This document shows positions 27,432 through 36,063 of a DNA stretch of 40,909 nucleotides, in pieces. Source of the stretch: Acidimicrobiaceae bacterium (lineage in GTDB: Bacteria; Actinomycetota; Acidimicrobiia; Acidimicrobiales; RAAP-2); assembly GCA_003132305.1 (NCBI GenBank), contig PKXJ01000028.1:29795-70703 (forward strand), written 5' to 3'. Position 1 is the stretch's first letter; every line of letters begins with the position of its first letter. Below the pieces are notes generated by a model. That model was not told the origin of the DNA, ran no database searches, and worked only from the letters and a program-made list of their open reading frames with translations. The position numbers and the translations under genes are program-made.

Positions 27432-27611
27432 CTATTTGCTCAAACCCATTGAGCGCAGGAACCTGCGCGTCAAGCCATTTGTCTTGGCGTACACCTTGCG
27501 CCGAGCGTAGCGCTTTCCAAATGACGACGGGCCCTTCTCAGCCGCTTCGAGATTTCCCAAATTACGCGCAGTTCGGTACAACTGTGAACGAGCACTCTTT
27601 TTCCTTACCAT
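27432..27611 (-). CDS. Small basic protein (59 residues) between two defence systems
   Basis: The ATG at 27611 follows GGGAGG with a six-base spacer, a strong ribosome site. The peptide (MVRKKSARSQLYRTARNLG..., with KGPSSFGKRYARRKVY and TNGLTRRFLRSMGLSK) is strongly basic, has no membrane segment and resembles, from memory, small basic proteins found in many actinobacteria and their phages. I cannot assign a function; nucleic-acid binding is a guess from charge. It lies between the RloB-like and GajA-like genes, in the same orientation, with gaps of 69 and 123 bases. Confidence 0.6.
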   Translation of the reverse strand: MVRKKSARSQLYRTARNLGNLEAAEKGPSSFGKRYARRKVYAKTNGLTRRFLRSMGLSK

Positions 27612-27680
27612 TATCAACCTCCCCCAAAGCTCACGTAAAGATGAAACTCAGTGTAAGCGTCAATACCCCGAAGTACCTTC

Positions 27681-28325
27681 TCAGTCGTCGAGTGACTCAA
27701 CTGAAGCAACGAGGCGGTGCATGCCAGAAGATGGGTTGTCGTGCGGGAAGACGGTGGCGTTCTGCATATGGCGATTGTCGAGTTCTGCCGCGCGTTGCGC
27801 CGCAAGACTCACGAGCGGCATGTAAGTGGCGGCATTCAGCCCTTTGTCGGTTGACCGATCGAGTTTTCGGCGGAGTCTTCGAGCATCATCGTTATCTAGC
27901 CACGCACTCTGATCCTGAAAGTGCAGGATCAGCCATATTTCAAAACATGGATTGGACACAGCAAGGTGAATGCAGTTCTGGCGAGCCTGCTCAATAGCGT
28001 CTTTGAGGTCTGGATGGTTTCTCGGCCATTCGACATCGAAGACACACCAGAACTCATCGATCTCACCCTCCTCATCGATCGCACGACTGCGGGCATCAAT
28101 GGCCATCGACACTAGAGTCCGGGGCACTGATCCTCCGTGATCGGTCTCGACTCGAATGTCGACCGCCGCTATGTCGCGCACCGAGGGCTGTCTCTTGAGC
28201 GCGTCGAGGTACTCTGGCTCTGTTCTCTTCCCTTCGCAGAAAACTACCAACGTCTTTCGAGGGCTTCGGATCGCCACTCTCCGTTTGAGTTGCCTGCTGC
28301 CCCTTCCATTACGTTTGCCGACCAT
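27681..28325 (-). CDS. RloB-like protein, second component of an AbiL-like system
   Basis: This 214-residue protein shows TLVVFCEGKRTEPEYL (residues 25-40) and FWCVFDVEW (92-100), the metal-binding glutamate and aspartate of a TOPRIM-like fold, and the RloB hallmark SNPCFEIWLILH (124-135). RloB-like proteins are encoded beside AAA ATPases in AbiL and related abortive-infection systems and are thought to be the toxic nuclease partner. The ATG shares one base with the ATPase stop (TAATG), so the two are coupled. Confidence 0.8.
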   Translation of the reverse strand: MVGKRNGRGSRQLKRRVAIRSPRKTLVVFCEGKRTEPEYLDALKRQPSVRDIAAVDIRVETDHGGSVPRTLVSMAIDARSRAIDEEGEIDEFWCVFDVEWPRNHPDLKDAIEQARQNCIHLAVSNPCFEIWLILHFQDQSAWLDNDDARRLRRKLDRSTDKGLNAATYMPLVSLAAQRAAELDNRHMQNATVFPHDNPSSGMHRLVASVESLDD

Positions 28326-29629
28326 TACGAGTCGCTCGAAGCCAAACCTAAGGCACGACGAAGCATGTACTGGTCAAGTTCAGGAACGGCGCCAAATCTT
28401 CCCTGAAGATACGCCTTCTCCAGGTTCAGCGATCGTCGCACCTTGTCACTTCCGAACTCCGCTAACGCAGTCAGGGTTGTGGCACCACCATCATCCTTCT
28501 CCGTCAGCCAGACCTCGTCTCGATTGAGATGGTTAAGAAGGCTCGTATCGTGCGTCGTGAAAATAAGCTGAGCTCCGTGAGGATTGGTTTCGGGATCTTG
28601 AAAGAGCTCGAGCAGCCGAGCTGAAAGTCGGGGGTGAAGACTCGCGTCGATTTCATCGAAGATGAGAATTCGACCGTTACGCAAGGCGTTGAGCGTCGGA
28701 CCAATCAGCGCAAACCAGGTCTGGGTCCCAGCCGACTCTTCGTCAAGGTCAAAAGCCAATTCCTGCTCGGCTACGCGGTGCATAAGTCGCAACTGGCGTC
28801 TTGGTTCTCTTCGCGCTTGGGTCGAAATGTTAAGTTCGTCCTCCTGCTCCTCCACAATCCGCACATCGTCAATCCCAAGATCTGCGAATCGCAACAACGC
28901 CAAAGCCGATTCTCGTGGACTCTTTGCAACAGAGTCGGGGTCGTCGAAAATTGACCTCTGATATATCGGGTCTCGCTCATCGAACAGGCGCGCTGTCGAG
29001 GACAACGCCGGGGCACCACCCACTAGAGACCGTCGCCATGGCGTCCGGCGCTTGACGCCAAGAACTATCATTCCCGCGAGATAGCGTCCGAAGAATTGAA
29101 CTTCTGGTTCATCAAACCTCATGGCTGCGGACAACGCCAACGTCGTGGGCGTCAAGAGTTCCCGCGTGCCGGCCAGAGTCCCGAGTCCCCGTCGGAAGCG
29201 AATTTCCATGTCTTCTCGCTCGAAGAGCACCCTCCTTCGTCGTTCCGGGTAGCTATACAAGCCCTCGAATTTGACTTCCGAGTCATCGACTTCAACGCGG
29301 TACGTGTATCGCACTCCGCCAACTACGCCCTCCACTTCATACGTCGACGGCATCATGGGTCCTAAGCCGAACTTGAAGGGCTCACGTGGAATGAAGTCAT
29401 CCCACGTGCGTAGGGATCGCCCAACAGCCGCGGAGAGCCATGCCAAAGCCTCGACGACATTTGACTTCCCCGATGCATTGGGCCCGTAGATCCCAGCGAT
29501 CGCCAGCACACGTTCAGAAAGCAGATCAAAACCGCGAGTGGAGGGCCTGTCCTCATCAACGGCAATCATTGATAACTCGATCGGTTCCGATATGGACCGA
29601 TGATTGGAGACTTCAAATCTCAAGAGCAT
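28325..29629 (-). CDS. AAA15/21-type ATPase, first component of an AbiL-like system
   Basis: This 434-residue protein starts at an ATG with AAGGAGGAGACAT directly upstream. GPNASGKSN (49-57) is Walker A. A long helical insertion and the signature region precede RILIFDEIDASLHP (about 318-331), the Walker B, and LIFTTHDTSLLNHLN is the H-loop. This is the SMC-like ATPase family found with RloB in AbiL-like defence. It probably senses infection and holds or releases its nuclease partner, by analogy with PARIS. It is the first gene of a minus-strand series that continues through the Gabija-like genes. Confidence 0.82.
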   Translation of the reverse strand: MLLRFEVSNHRSISEPIELSMIAVDEDRPSTRGFDLLSERVLAIAGIYGPNASGKSNVVEALAWLSAAVGRSLRTWDDFIPREPFKFGLGPMMPSTYEVEGVVGGVRYTYRVEVDDSEVKFEGLYSYPERRRRVLFEREDMEIRFRRGLGTLAGTRELLTPTTLALSAAMRFDEPEVQFFGRYLAGMIVLGVKRRTPWRRSLVGGAPALSSTARLFDERDPIYQRSIFDDPDSVAKSPRESALALLRFADLGIDDVRIVEEQEDELNISTQARREPRRQLRLMHRVAEQELAFDLDEESAGTQTWFALIGPTLNALRNGRILIFDEIDASLHPRLSARLLELFQDPETNPHGAQLIFTTHDTSLLNHLNRDEVWLTEKDDGGATTLTALAEFGSDKVRRSLNLEKAYLQGRFGAVPELDQYMLRRALGLASSDS

Positions 29630-29785
29630 ATGTCTCCTCCTTGCGGCTAGTCTGCGCGTTCACTCGATTCTACGTCAAAACTCGACGACAAGTGCCACTT
29701 GCGTGTAATCTAGACGTATGTTCATGTTCCGGTTATGTCAATCTCACCAAGTTACTAGCCGGTCGGGTCAACGGACGGTTTTCGA

Positions 29786-31642
29786 GTGACTACGCCAATC
29801 GAGAGAATCGGCGCTGAAAAGTTCGCCTTGGCATTTCCTCAAAATTGCCAGAACTTGGCGTGGCTGCTCGGAGCGGGTGCCTCAGCCGCCGCAGGCATAC
29901 CCACCGGCTACGACATGATTATTGATTTCAAGACCCGACTATTCTGCGAAGCGGTGAAGATCCGGCGTCGAGAAGTCGACACTGGCGACCCATTGTGGTT
30001 GCAGCGGATCACCGCATTCTTCGACGACGCTCACGGAATGCCCGCCGCAGGCGACGCCGATGAGTACGCGGCATTATTCGAAGCCGTCTATCCGAAGCCA
30101 AGCGACCGTCGTACATACATTGAGAAGGCAGTCCGTCTTGGTAAGTCATCCTACGGACACAGGGTTCTCGCTGCCCTCATCGCGAGCGGCCAAGTACCCT
30201 GCCTATTCACAACCAATTTCGACCCGCTCGTTGAACGTGCGACTACCGTCGCCGATGAGCTGTTACCCGCCGCCAGCCAGATCCATTTGACCGTGGCAGA
30301 TATTGACAGCGCCGAACGCGCAGAGCGCTGTCTGCGAGAAAGTTCGTGGCCACTGCTAACCAAGCTGCACGGGGATTATAAGGAGGAGAGGCTGAAGAAT
30401 ACATCGGCCGAGCTTGCCCACGAGGACGAGCGACTACTCAAGGTGATGGTCGGATGCTGTGCCCGGTTCGGCTTAGTGGTCGCTGGATACAGCGGCCGTG
30501 ACGCGTCGGTCATGGCTGCCCTCACCGAAGCCATTCCGGGTGGTTTTCCGGCGGGTCTGTTCTGGATAACTCGTCCGGGCACGGCCTTGCTCCCCTCCGT
30601 GGCTGAGTTGCTTGCGCAAGCTTCAACTTCAGGAGTTGTAACTCGCCTTGTCGAAGTGGATAACTTCGATGAATTTGCGAGCTCTCTTGACCGTCAGGCA
30701 ACCTTGCCCGCCATACTGTCGAATCAGGTCCGCTCGGCAAAGCCGGCAGCGCGGGTCCAACCGGTCGCCTTACCGACAGTGGAAATTGCCAGTTTCCCGG
30801 TGCTGCGATGCTCGGCGTTGCCTCTCCTTGAGGTCCCTACCATCGCTCGCCGACTCGTACTCGTCGAGTCTTCAACGACATTGGCCGTTCGGAACCTGCT
30901 CCGGGACAGCGGGACCCACGGAGTAGTCGCCTGCCAAGGCCCGGAAGTCGCTGCATTCGGACAGGACGAGGCGTTGGTCGCCGCCCTCGCTCCGCTTGGC
31001 GCTCGCATCGATGGCGAAATCACCCTTGACCCGCACGCCAATAGTTGGGTCTTGGGACTCCTATATGACGCTCTGACACGAGCGCTGGCGCGTCGCCGTC
31101 CACTACGACCCCAGCTCCGCCGCAGCGGACACTCATTGGTTGTCGCCGTTCCCGATGTCACCCGCGACGATCCTGCCGCCATACGAGATCGCAACGAGCT
31201 CAAGATTCTCCGTGACGCATACGGCAGCGCTCTTAGCGGGACCGCTGGCCAACTTGGACTGCCATTCGCCGAAGCTGTCCGACTGCGACTCGAATGGTGG
31301 CTGAACCGTTGGTGGTGTGTGTTCGATCCATTCACGTGGGTTGAACAACCTCGACGAACATCGACGGGCGAGAGTGACTTCGACAGTCGGGGTAACGAAC
31401 GCCGAGGCGGCGACCCCGTGGGAGATTGGCGACGCGAGCGATGGGCAACTCGCCGCAACAGCGAATGGGCGAGCATCCTCGAAGGGTGGGCACGCCTGCT
31501 TGCCCCCGACGGCGAGACAACGGTCCAGGCGATAGATCTTCGCGGCTCTCCTGGTCTCGACGCTCAGTTCACCCTCACGGTCGCAACAGCGTGGAGCCGA
31601 CCTGGTGGCCAACTCGCCACGACTCCGTCGAGACAGCAATGA
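29786..31642 (+). CDS. SIR2-APAZ protein of a SPARSA-like short Argonaute system
   Basis: Start is the GTG at 29786; the ribosome site is weak (GGACGG). The N-terminal SIR2 domain (about 20-290) has LLGAGASAAAGIP (28-39), FTTNFDP (141-147, Asn144 and Asp146), KLHGDY with catalytic His195 and VVAGYSGRD (231-239), all expected of an NAD-hydrolysing SIR2 domain. The rest, to residue 618, should be the APAZ region that grips a short Argonaute. Together with the following gene this is the SPARSA arrangement, which depletes NAD after guide-directed recognition of invader nucleic acid and kills or halts the cell. Divergent from the AbiL-like genes. Confidence 0.87.
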   Translation: MTTPIERIGAEKFALAFPQNCQNLAWLLGAGASAAAGIPTGYDMIIDFKTRLFCEAVKIRRREVDTGDPLWLQRITAFFDDAHGMPAAGDADEYAALFEAVYPKPSDRRTYIEKAVRLGKSSYGHRVLAALIASGQVPCLFTTNFDPLVERATTVADELLPAASQIHLTVADIDSAERAERCLRESSWPLLTKLHGDYKEERLKNTSAELAHEDERLLKVMVGCCARFGLVVAGYSGRDASVMAALTEAIPGGFPAGLFWITRPGTALLPSVAELLAQASTSGVVTRLVEVDNFDEFASSLDRQATLPAILSNQVRSAKPAARVQPVALPTVEIASFPVLRCSALPLLEVPTIARRLVLVESSTTLAVRNLLRDSGTHGVVACQGPEVAAFGQDEALVAALAPLGARIDGEITLDPHANSWVLGLLYDALTRALARRRPLRPQLRRSGHSLVVAVPDVTRDDPAAIRDRNELKILRDAYGSALSGTAGQLGLPFAEAVRLRLEWWLNRWWCVFDPFTWVEQPRRTSTGESDFDSRGNERRGGDPVGDWRRERWATRRNSEWASILEGWARLLAPDGETTVQAIDLRGSPGLDAQFTLTVATAWSRPGGQLATTPSRQQ

Positions 31643-33126
31643 CTCCCGCTTCGCAACGGAACGGCCGTCGGCCGTCGGCGAACTACGACGTTGCCAAGTT
31701 GCCGCCTTATTCTTCCTTACCCGAGCCGTTGCTACAATTCGCCGCCGACCGTGACGATGCTCGAGGGCCGCATCCCCTCCGTGGGCTTGCCTCCTTTGGG
31801 CCCTACTCGCGGTCTGGACTCGCCACCTATACACCGCAGGTGCGCGTTGCAACCGTCGGTCCGGCGTCAGGTCAACGCGCTATGCGTGAACTCCTCGCAG
31901 GACTAACTCACGAGCACCAACCCGGCGACCGGCCCGACTACGTGCCGCCCTACCCGGGCTTTGCCGCTGTATTCAACGTCGGTTTCGACCTCGCCGATAC
32001 CGACGCCGCGCACATCTCCTTGCCAGACCGCCTCGACCAACTCGGCTCGACAGGTCCTCCGCACGAACGAGTGGCGGCGGCTCTTGCTGGCGCAGTTAAC
32101 CAACTCAACGACGTCCGTCACGCCTTCGATCTGGCAGTCGTGCATCTACCTGATTCGTGGGATGCAGGCTTACGTACTCGCGAGTTCGATGCCCACGACT
32201 ACCTGAAGGCAGTCGGCGCTCTCGCCGGGATCCCCACACAGGTCATCAACGACCGGGCTTTCACCTTCCGGTATCGGGCGTCATTGGCTTGGCGGCTGTC
32301 GATCGCCTCCTACGTCAAGGCCGGCGGGATTCCCTGGAAGCTCGCTCCACTACCCGGCGTCCCTTCGGACACGGCATATATCGGTCTCGCCTACGCTTTT
32401 CGCGGCGACCCCCGCGAAGCCCAGTTCGTTACCTGCTGCTCGCAAGTGTTTGACGCTGACGGTGGCGGCATGCAGTTCGTCGCCTACGACGCCAACGATC
32501 CGGTCGAGGACAGCGATCAGGCACGCCACAACCCATACCTCAGCCGAGACGACATGCGTGCTGTGCTGGCCCGCAGCCTGCGCACCTATCAGTCGCGCAA
32601 TGGCGGACGCGTACCGCGGCGCGTCGTAATCCACAAGACAACGGGATTCCGCAACGACGAACTAGCCGGCGCTGCCGATGCCCTCGAAGCGGTCGAGGAG
32701 GTCGACTGCATCGAGTTGACGACAAATGTGGCCTGGCGAGCAGTATGGCTACAAGCGAGCCGACGAAATAACGAGCGAAGCCAACCCGATCGGTATCCAG
32801 TTCCGAGAGGCACGATGGTCCCCGTCTCTGGAACCGCCGCTCTGCTTTGGGGAGCAGGGAACTCGCCGGGTGTGTCAAGCCGAGGTAATTTTTACCAAGG
32901 TGGCAAGAGCATCCCCCGCCCGCTTCTGCTTACCCGTCACGCCGGATCAGGCCCTCTCGAGATCGCTGGACTAGAGGCATTGGCCCTCACGAAAATGGAC
33001 TGGAACAATGACGCGCTTTACGATCCGGTGCCAGTGACCATCCGTTACTCACAACTGCTCGCCCGGACGATCGCTAACGTCCCATCGCTGCCCCGCGCCG
33101 AATATCCATATCGTCTCTTCATGTGA
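31639..33126 (+). CDS. Short prokaryotic Argonaute (MID-PIWI) partner of SIR2-APAZ
   Basis: The ATG at 31639 overlaps the SIR2-APAZ stop (ATGA), giving 495 residues, the size of short Argonautes (MID and PIWI only). The MID region has candidate guide-phosphate residues Lys190, Gln201 and Lys227 in LKAVGALAGIPTQVI and ASYVKAGGIPWKL. PIWI strands follow, but TAYIGLAYAFRG lacks the first catalytic Asp of the DEDX tetrad (about Ala251), so it should bind but not slice targets. The C-terminus ALTKMDWNNDALYDPVPVTIRYSQLLAR and a final RLFM are typical. It would supply guide-directed target detection to the SIR2 effector. Confidence 0.9.
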   Translation: MTPASQRNGRRPSANYDVAKLPPYSSLPEPLLQFAADRDDARGPHPLRGLASFGPYSRSGLATYTPQVRVATVGPASGQRAMRELLAGLTHEHQPGDRPDYVPPYPGFAAVFNVGFDLADTDAAHISLPDRLDQLGSTGPPHERVAAALAGAVNQLNDVRHAFDLAVVHLPDSWDAGLRTREFDAHDYLKAVGALAGIPTQVINDRAFTFRYRASLAWRLSIASYVKAGGIPWKLAPLPGVPSDTAYIGLAYAFRGDPREAQFVTCCSQVFDADGGGMQFVAYDANDPVEDSDQARHNPYLSRDDMRAVLARSLRTYQSRNGGRVPRRVVIHKTTGFRNDELAGAADALEAVEEVDCIELTTNVAWRAVWLQASRRNNERSQPDRYPVPRGTMVPVSGTAALLWGAGNSPGVSSRGNFYQGGKSIPRPLLLTRHAGSGPLEIAGLEALALTKMDWNNDALYDPVPVTIRYSQLLARTIANVPSLPRAEYPYRLFM

Positions 33127-33662
33127 ACTGCGTCAGATTTCGATACGCCTGACGAGCTGGCGCCGAACCTAACGGTCAACAGCGTGAGTCACTTGCCTCA
33201 CCAATTTCATTCCTCATGGGCCCAGTCGCAGTTCCAAGACCTCCCCATTGATGCTCCGATGGATACATAGGTAATAGTGCAGACGTGGCCAACCGACGTT
33301 GCCGATAGCCAATTCGATAGCCACAGGATCAGCTTTTGGAGAACTCCAGAGAACGTTGGCGGATACTCGACTCCTTCCGGCCAACAAATCTGGGCGTTGA
33401 GCGAAGTCCCTGGGCGCTCTGAAGAGACTCCCAAGTTGCCAGCCTTCAGTTAGATTGTGTATGTCGGCCCCAGGATGTGAACTCGCACGATGTATTGTCT
33501 TCGTGAGAAGACTCGCTGGCGATCAACGACATCGAAAATGTCAGCGTTTCCGTCAGCAAATATTTTGAACTGACATGATCTGCGATGAACGCGCATGAAT
33601 GAAAAGCCTTATAAAATAGGACTTCTTGAACTTGAGTGAACGTCACTGAACCCAACGGGGGC
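33127..33662. other. Gap between the short Argonaute gene and the tRNA fragment
   Basis: About 535 bases after the Argonaute stop contain no convincing gene; the open frames are short and lack ribosome sites. This may be decayed sequence from the edge of the integrated element. Confidence 0.5.
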
Positions 33663-33709
33663 GCATGGCATGCAAGGGGTCCGGGGTTCGAATCCCCGTA
33701 CCTCCACCA
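33663..33709 (+). other. 3' half of tRNA-Ala(GGC): attachment-site-like fragment
   Basis: The stretch reads as a tRNA 3' half: anticodon loop ATGGCAT (33665-33671, anticodon GGC), the anticodon 3' stem strand, a T arm CGGGG-TTCGAAT-CCCCG (33682-33698), acceptor strand TACCTCC, discriminator A and CCA (33707-33709). The 5' half is absent: the sequence left of the anticodon loop does not pair with the anticodon 3' stem. Such fragments are left at the far end of elements that integrate into tRNA genes. By convention the element would lie to the left, with the intact tRNA-Ala outside this window. Confidence 0.7.
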
Positions 33710-33716
33710 AAAGGAA

Positions 33717-33727
33717 GTCTTTGATTG
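33717..33727 (+). repeat. Left copy of 11-bp direct repeat flanking the IS
   Basis: GTCTTTGATTG is repeated exactly at 35389-35399, so the two copies bracket the IS481-family insertion and mark its target duplication. The left copy abuts the TGTAAAAG end; the right one lies four bases beyond the right TTTACA end. Confidence 0.75.
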
Positions 33728-33736
33728 TGTAAAAGT

Positions 33737-33834
33737 CCGGGACGTGTGTCTCACTTTGGCACCGGGACGTGTGTCTCACTTTTCGGCCCGGATTCGCTAC
33801 CGCTGCCACGGCGGCTCCGGGACGTGTGTCCCAC
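33737..33834 (+). repeat. Three subterminal 18-bp repeats at the IS left end
   Basis: CCGGGACGTGTGTCTCAC occurs at 33737-33754 and 33762-33779, and with one change (CCCAC) at 33817-33834. They probably bind the transposase. A related 7-2-7 palindrome, CTGGACG-TG-CGTCCAG, lies at 33870-33885, just before the transposase ribosome site, and may act as an operator. Confidence 0.7.
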
Positions 33835-33902
33835 CCCTTCCACCAGGCTGACACGCTGGCTCTCGGGTTCTGGACGTGCGTCCAGTGTTCGAGGAGGCCG
33901 CA

Positions 33903-35342
33903 ATGTTGATCGAGTTGACCATGGTTGAGCAGCGCTACTTAGCGGTGCGCGAAGTACTCGATACCGGCGCGACGATCACGCAAGTTGCCGCGCAATACGG
34001 CGTCGATCGACGGACGTTGCACCGCTGGCTCACCCGTTACGCCAACGGCGGACTCGAGGCGCTGGCGAACCGTTCGTCTCGTCCGGACTCGAGTCCGAAC
34101 CAGATGGACCCGAAGATCGAAGCGCGACTCGTGATGATGCGCCGACAGCACTCGGGTTGGGGACCGCGCACGCTGCGCACAAAGTTGGTGAACGAATACG
34201 CAGAACGTGCGCCGAGTCGCTCGGCGATCTATCGCGCGCTGGTGCGCCACCAACTCATCGTGCCCGCGCCGCGCCGGCGCCGGGTCCAGGACTACAAACG
34301 TTGGGAGCGTTCGCGTTCGATGGAGCTGTGGCAGATGGACGTGGTCGGACGGATCTACCTCTCCGATGGCACGCAGCTCAGCTGCGTGACCGACATCGAT
34401 GACCACAGCCGCTACTGCGTGAGTGCCCAGTTGGTCCTTCGCGCGACTGCCCGGCCGGTCTGTGACGCCCTGCTCCTCGCCCTCCAGCGTTACGGCCCAC
34501 CCGAGGAGATACTCACCGACAACGGCAAGGTCTTCACCGGGAAGCGGGCCCCCAAACCGGCCACCGTGCTCTTCGACCGGATCTGTCTTAACAACGCGAT
34601 CAAGCACCGCCTCACGGCGCCCTTTTCACCGACCACCACCGGCAAGGTCGAACGGTTGCACCGCACGATGCGCCGCGAGTTCTTTGACGAGGCGCGCTTC
34701 GCGACCATCGAGGAGACCCAGGCGGCGCTGGACGCGTGGGTGGTCCTCTACAACACGCAGCGCGAGCACCAGTCCCTGGGCGACGTGGTGCCGATGCGTC
34801 GCTTCGAGCTCGCTCGTGCTCGCGACGTCGACATCATCGACGGCGACGTCGAGCTCGAGAGCGTCATCGCTACGCGCAAGAGCCTCACCCGCGTGGTCGA
34901 TGACAAGGGCCGTGTTTCGGTGCTGACCTTTCGCTATCACGTGGGCCGCGCTTACAGTGGCGAACGGGTCCAGGTCACGAGTGACGACGGACTGCTCTAC
35001 GTGCACCACCGCGAAGTATTGATCGCCACCCACGCCCGGCGCCACCTCGTTGACGAGGACGTCGCCTTCTCGGCCCAACCACGGGCGAAGGCTCCCACCA
35101 AGGGCGACGAAGTGATCCGCAAAGTCGACCCGACCGGGGCGGTCAGCTTCGCCGGCACCAACTACCGCGTCGGCAACGCCTATCGCGGACGACTGGCCGG
35201 AGTGCGAATCGTGGGCGACACAGTGCAAATCACCGTCGACGACGTGCTCATTCGCACGCATCAATCGCGTCACGACAAGTCCAAGGAATACAGCGCCCTC
35301 GCTCAACCAAACGGCAAACCAAGGAGGAAAGATGTCGCATAG
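33903..35342 (+). CDS. IS481-family transposase with C-terminal extension
   Basis: Start at the ATG at 33903, with AGGAGG six bases upstream, rather than the in-frame start at 33876. The 479-residue protein begins with a helix-turn-helix (TITQVAAQYGVDRRTLHRWLTRY, 24-46). Its integrase-like DDE core has Asp146 (LWQMDVV), Asp206 (LTDNGK) and Glu250 (GKVERLH), with 43 residues between the last two as in IS481/IS3 relatives. About 150 residues follow with two SH3-like strands (GRVSVLTFRYHVGRAY, GAVSFAGTNYRVGNAY) seen in longer IS481 transposases. It seems intact and could be active. Confidence 0.92.
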   Translation: MLIELTMVEQRYLAVREVLDTGATITQVAAQYGVDRRTLHRWLTRYANGGLEALANRSSRPDSSPNQMDPKIEARLVMMRRQHSGWGPRTLRTKLVNEYAERAPSRSAIYRALVRHQLIVPAPRRRRVQDYKRWERSRSMELWQMDVVGRIYLSDGTQLSCVTDIDDHSRYCVSAQLVLRATARPVCDALLLALQRYGPPEEILTDNGKVFTGKRAPKPATVLFDRICLNNAIKHRLTAPFSPTTTGKVERLHRTMRREFFDEARFATIEETQAALDAWVVLYNTQREHQSLGDVVPMRRFELARARDVDIIDGDVELESVIATRKSLTRVVDDKGRVSVLTFRYHVGRAYSGERVQVTSDDGLLYVHHREVLIATHARRHLVDEDVAFSAQPRAKAPTKGDEVIRKVDPTGAVSFAGTNYRVGNAYRGRLAGVRIVGDTVQITVDDVLIRTHQSRHDKSKEYSALAQPNGKPRRKDVA

Positions 35343-35388
35343 GTCCCGAAGCCATAACGTGACACGGGTGGTGAGTCTTTACAGGGCG

Positions 35389-35399
35389 TCTTTGATTGA
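35389..35399 (+). repeat. Right copy of 11-bp direct repeat flanking the IS
   Basis: GTCTTTGATTG, identical to 33717-33727. The interval between this copy and the TTTACA end is GGGC. Confidence 0.75.
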
Positions 35400-36063
35400 C
35401 CGAGAGTGCGCGAACATTCTTGAGAGGGTCCTAACCGTTGCCATAGATTCCGACAAACGACACGTAGCGAGCATGACCCGCTGCCCACCTTCCCCATTCT
35501 GAAGAGGTCATTGACACTGCCAGCGCCACCCAGTGTGCTGTGTTCGTCAACACGAACCGACACTGCGGTACAACTATGTGTCGCCGCAGCTCCCGCAGAA
35601 GCTGCACCAGAGCCAACCAACGAAGGGCCGAAGAGCGAAACCAGGGGCGTGGACTAGTTGGATGTGTCTCATGCGGTGATTATCTCACTTGGCGTACGAG
35701 AAAGGACTTCGCCTGCCTCACAATCCAATCATTCGAAAGCGTCCGATGGTTGTTCCTCTGCTCCTGTCGGAGGTCCAACGCAACACGTCTGCAACCACGT
35801 ACTGGCGTCTTCGGCTAACGAAGTCGCGATTGGTGTCAGAGGGGTCCGCGCAGGTCGACGAATAACGGCCCCGCTCCATTGAAGCGACACCTGTCGACGA
35901 GCGCGCGCACGACGAAGTAGGTGGTTGATCCGCTCGATCACATCAAGAACGTTCACACAAACGCGGAGTACCGCATCCCGCATGTCAATCACCAACAATA
36001 CGGTGGAAGATTTCCCGCTCTGCATCCCGTCATGTTGCACGGCGGACGGGAGGCATTTCAGTA
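35400..36063. other. Gap without a convincing gene
   Basis: Several short open frames exist on both strands, the longest at 35729-36103 on the minus strand (124 codons), but none has a clear ribosome site or family motif. This is probably decayed or non-coding sequence beside the IS. Confidence 0.45.

Larger units (their letters stand above)
33728..35384 (+). mobile_element. IS481-family insertion sequence (about 1.66 kb)
   Basis: Left end TGTAAAAG at 33728, right end CTTTACA ending at 35384, with partly matching interiors (a CGTGT/TCAC/GGC/CGGGAC pattern on both sides). One transposase gene fills it, and an 11-bp direct repeat flanks it. The left end carries three copies of CCGGGACGTGTGTCTCAC. 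The element sits about 20 bases right of the tRNA-Ala fragment, so it entered after that fragment formed. Confidence 0.75.

Noticed and set aside
33127-33662. Possible third SPARSA gene or small gene after the Argonaute
   Set aside because: The frames in this stretch are short, lack ribosome sites and show no family resemblance; SPARSA systems normally have two genes.
33728-35384. IS481 element seemed to lack its right end
   Set aside because: The right end shows TTTACA and a partly matching interior, and an 11-bp direct repeat flanks both sides, so the element appears complete.
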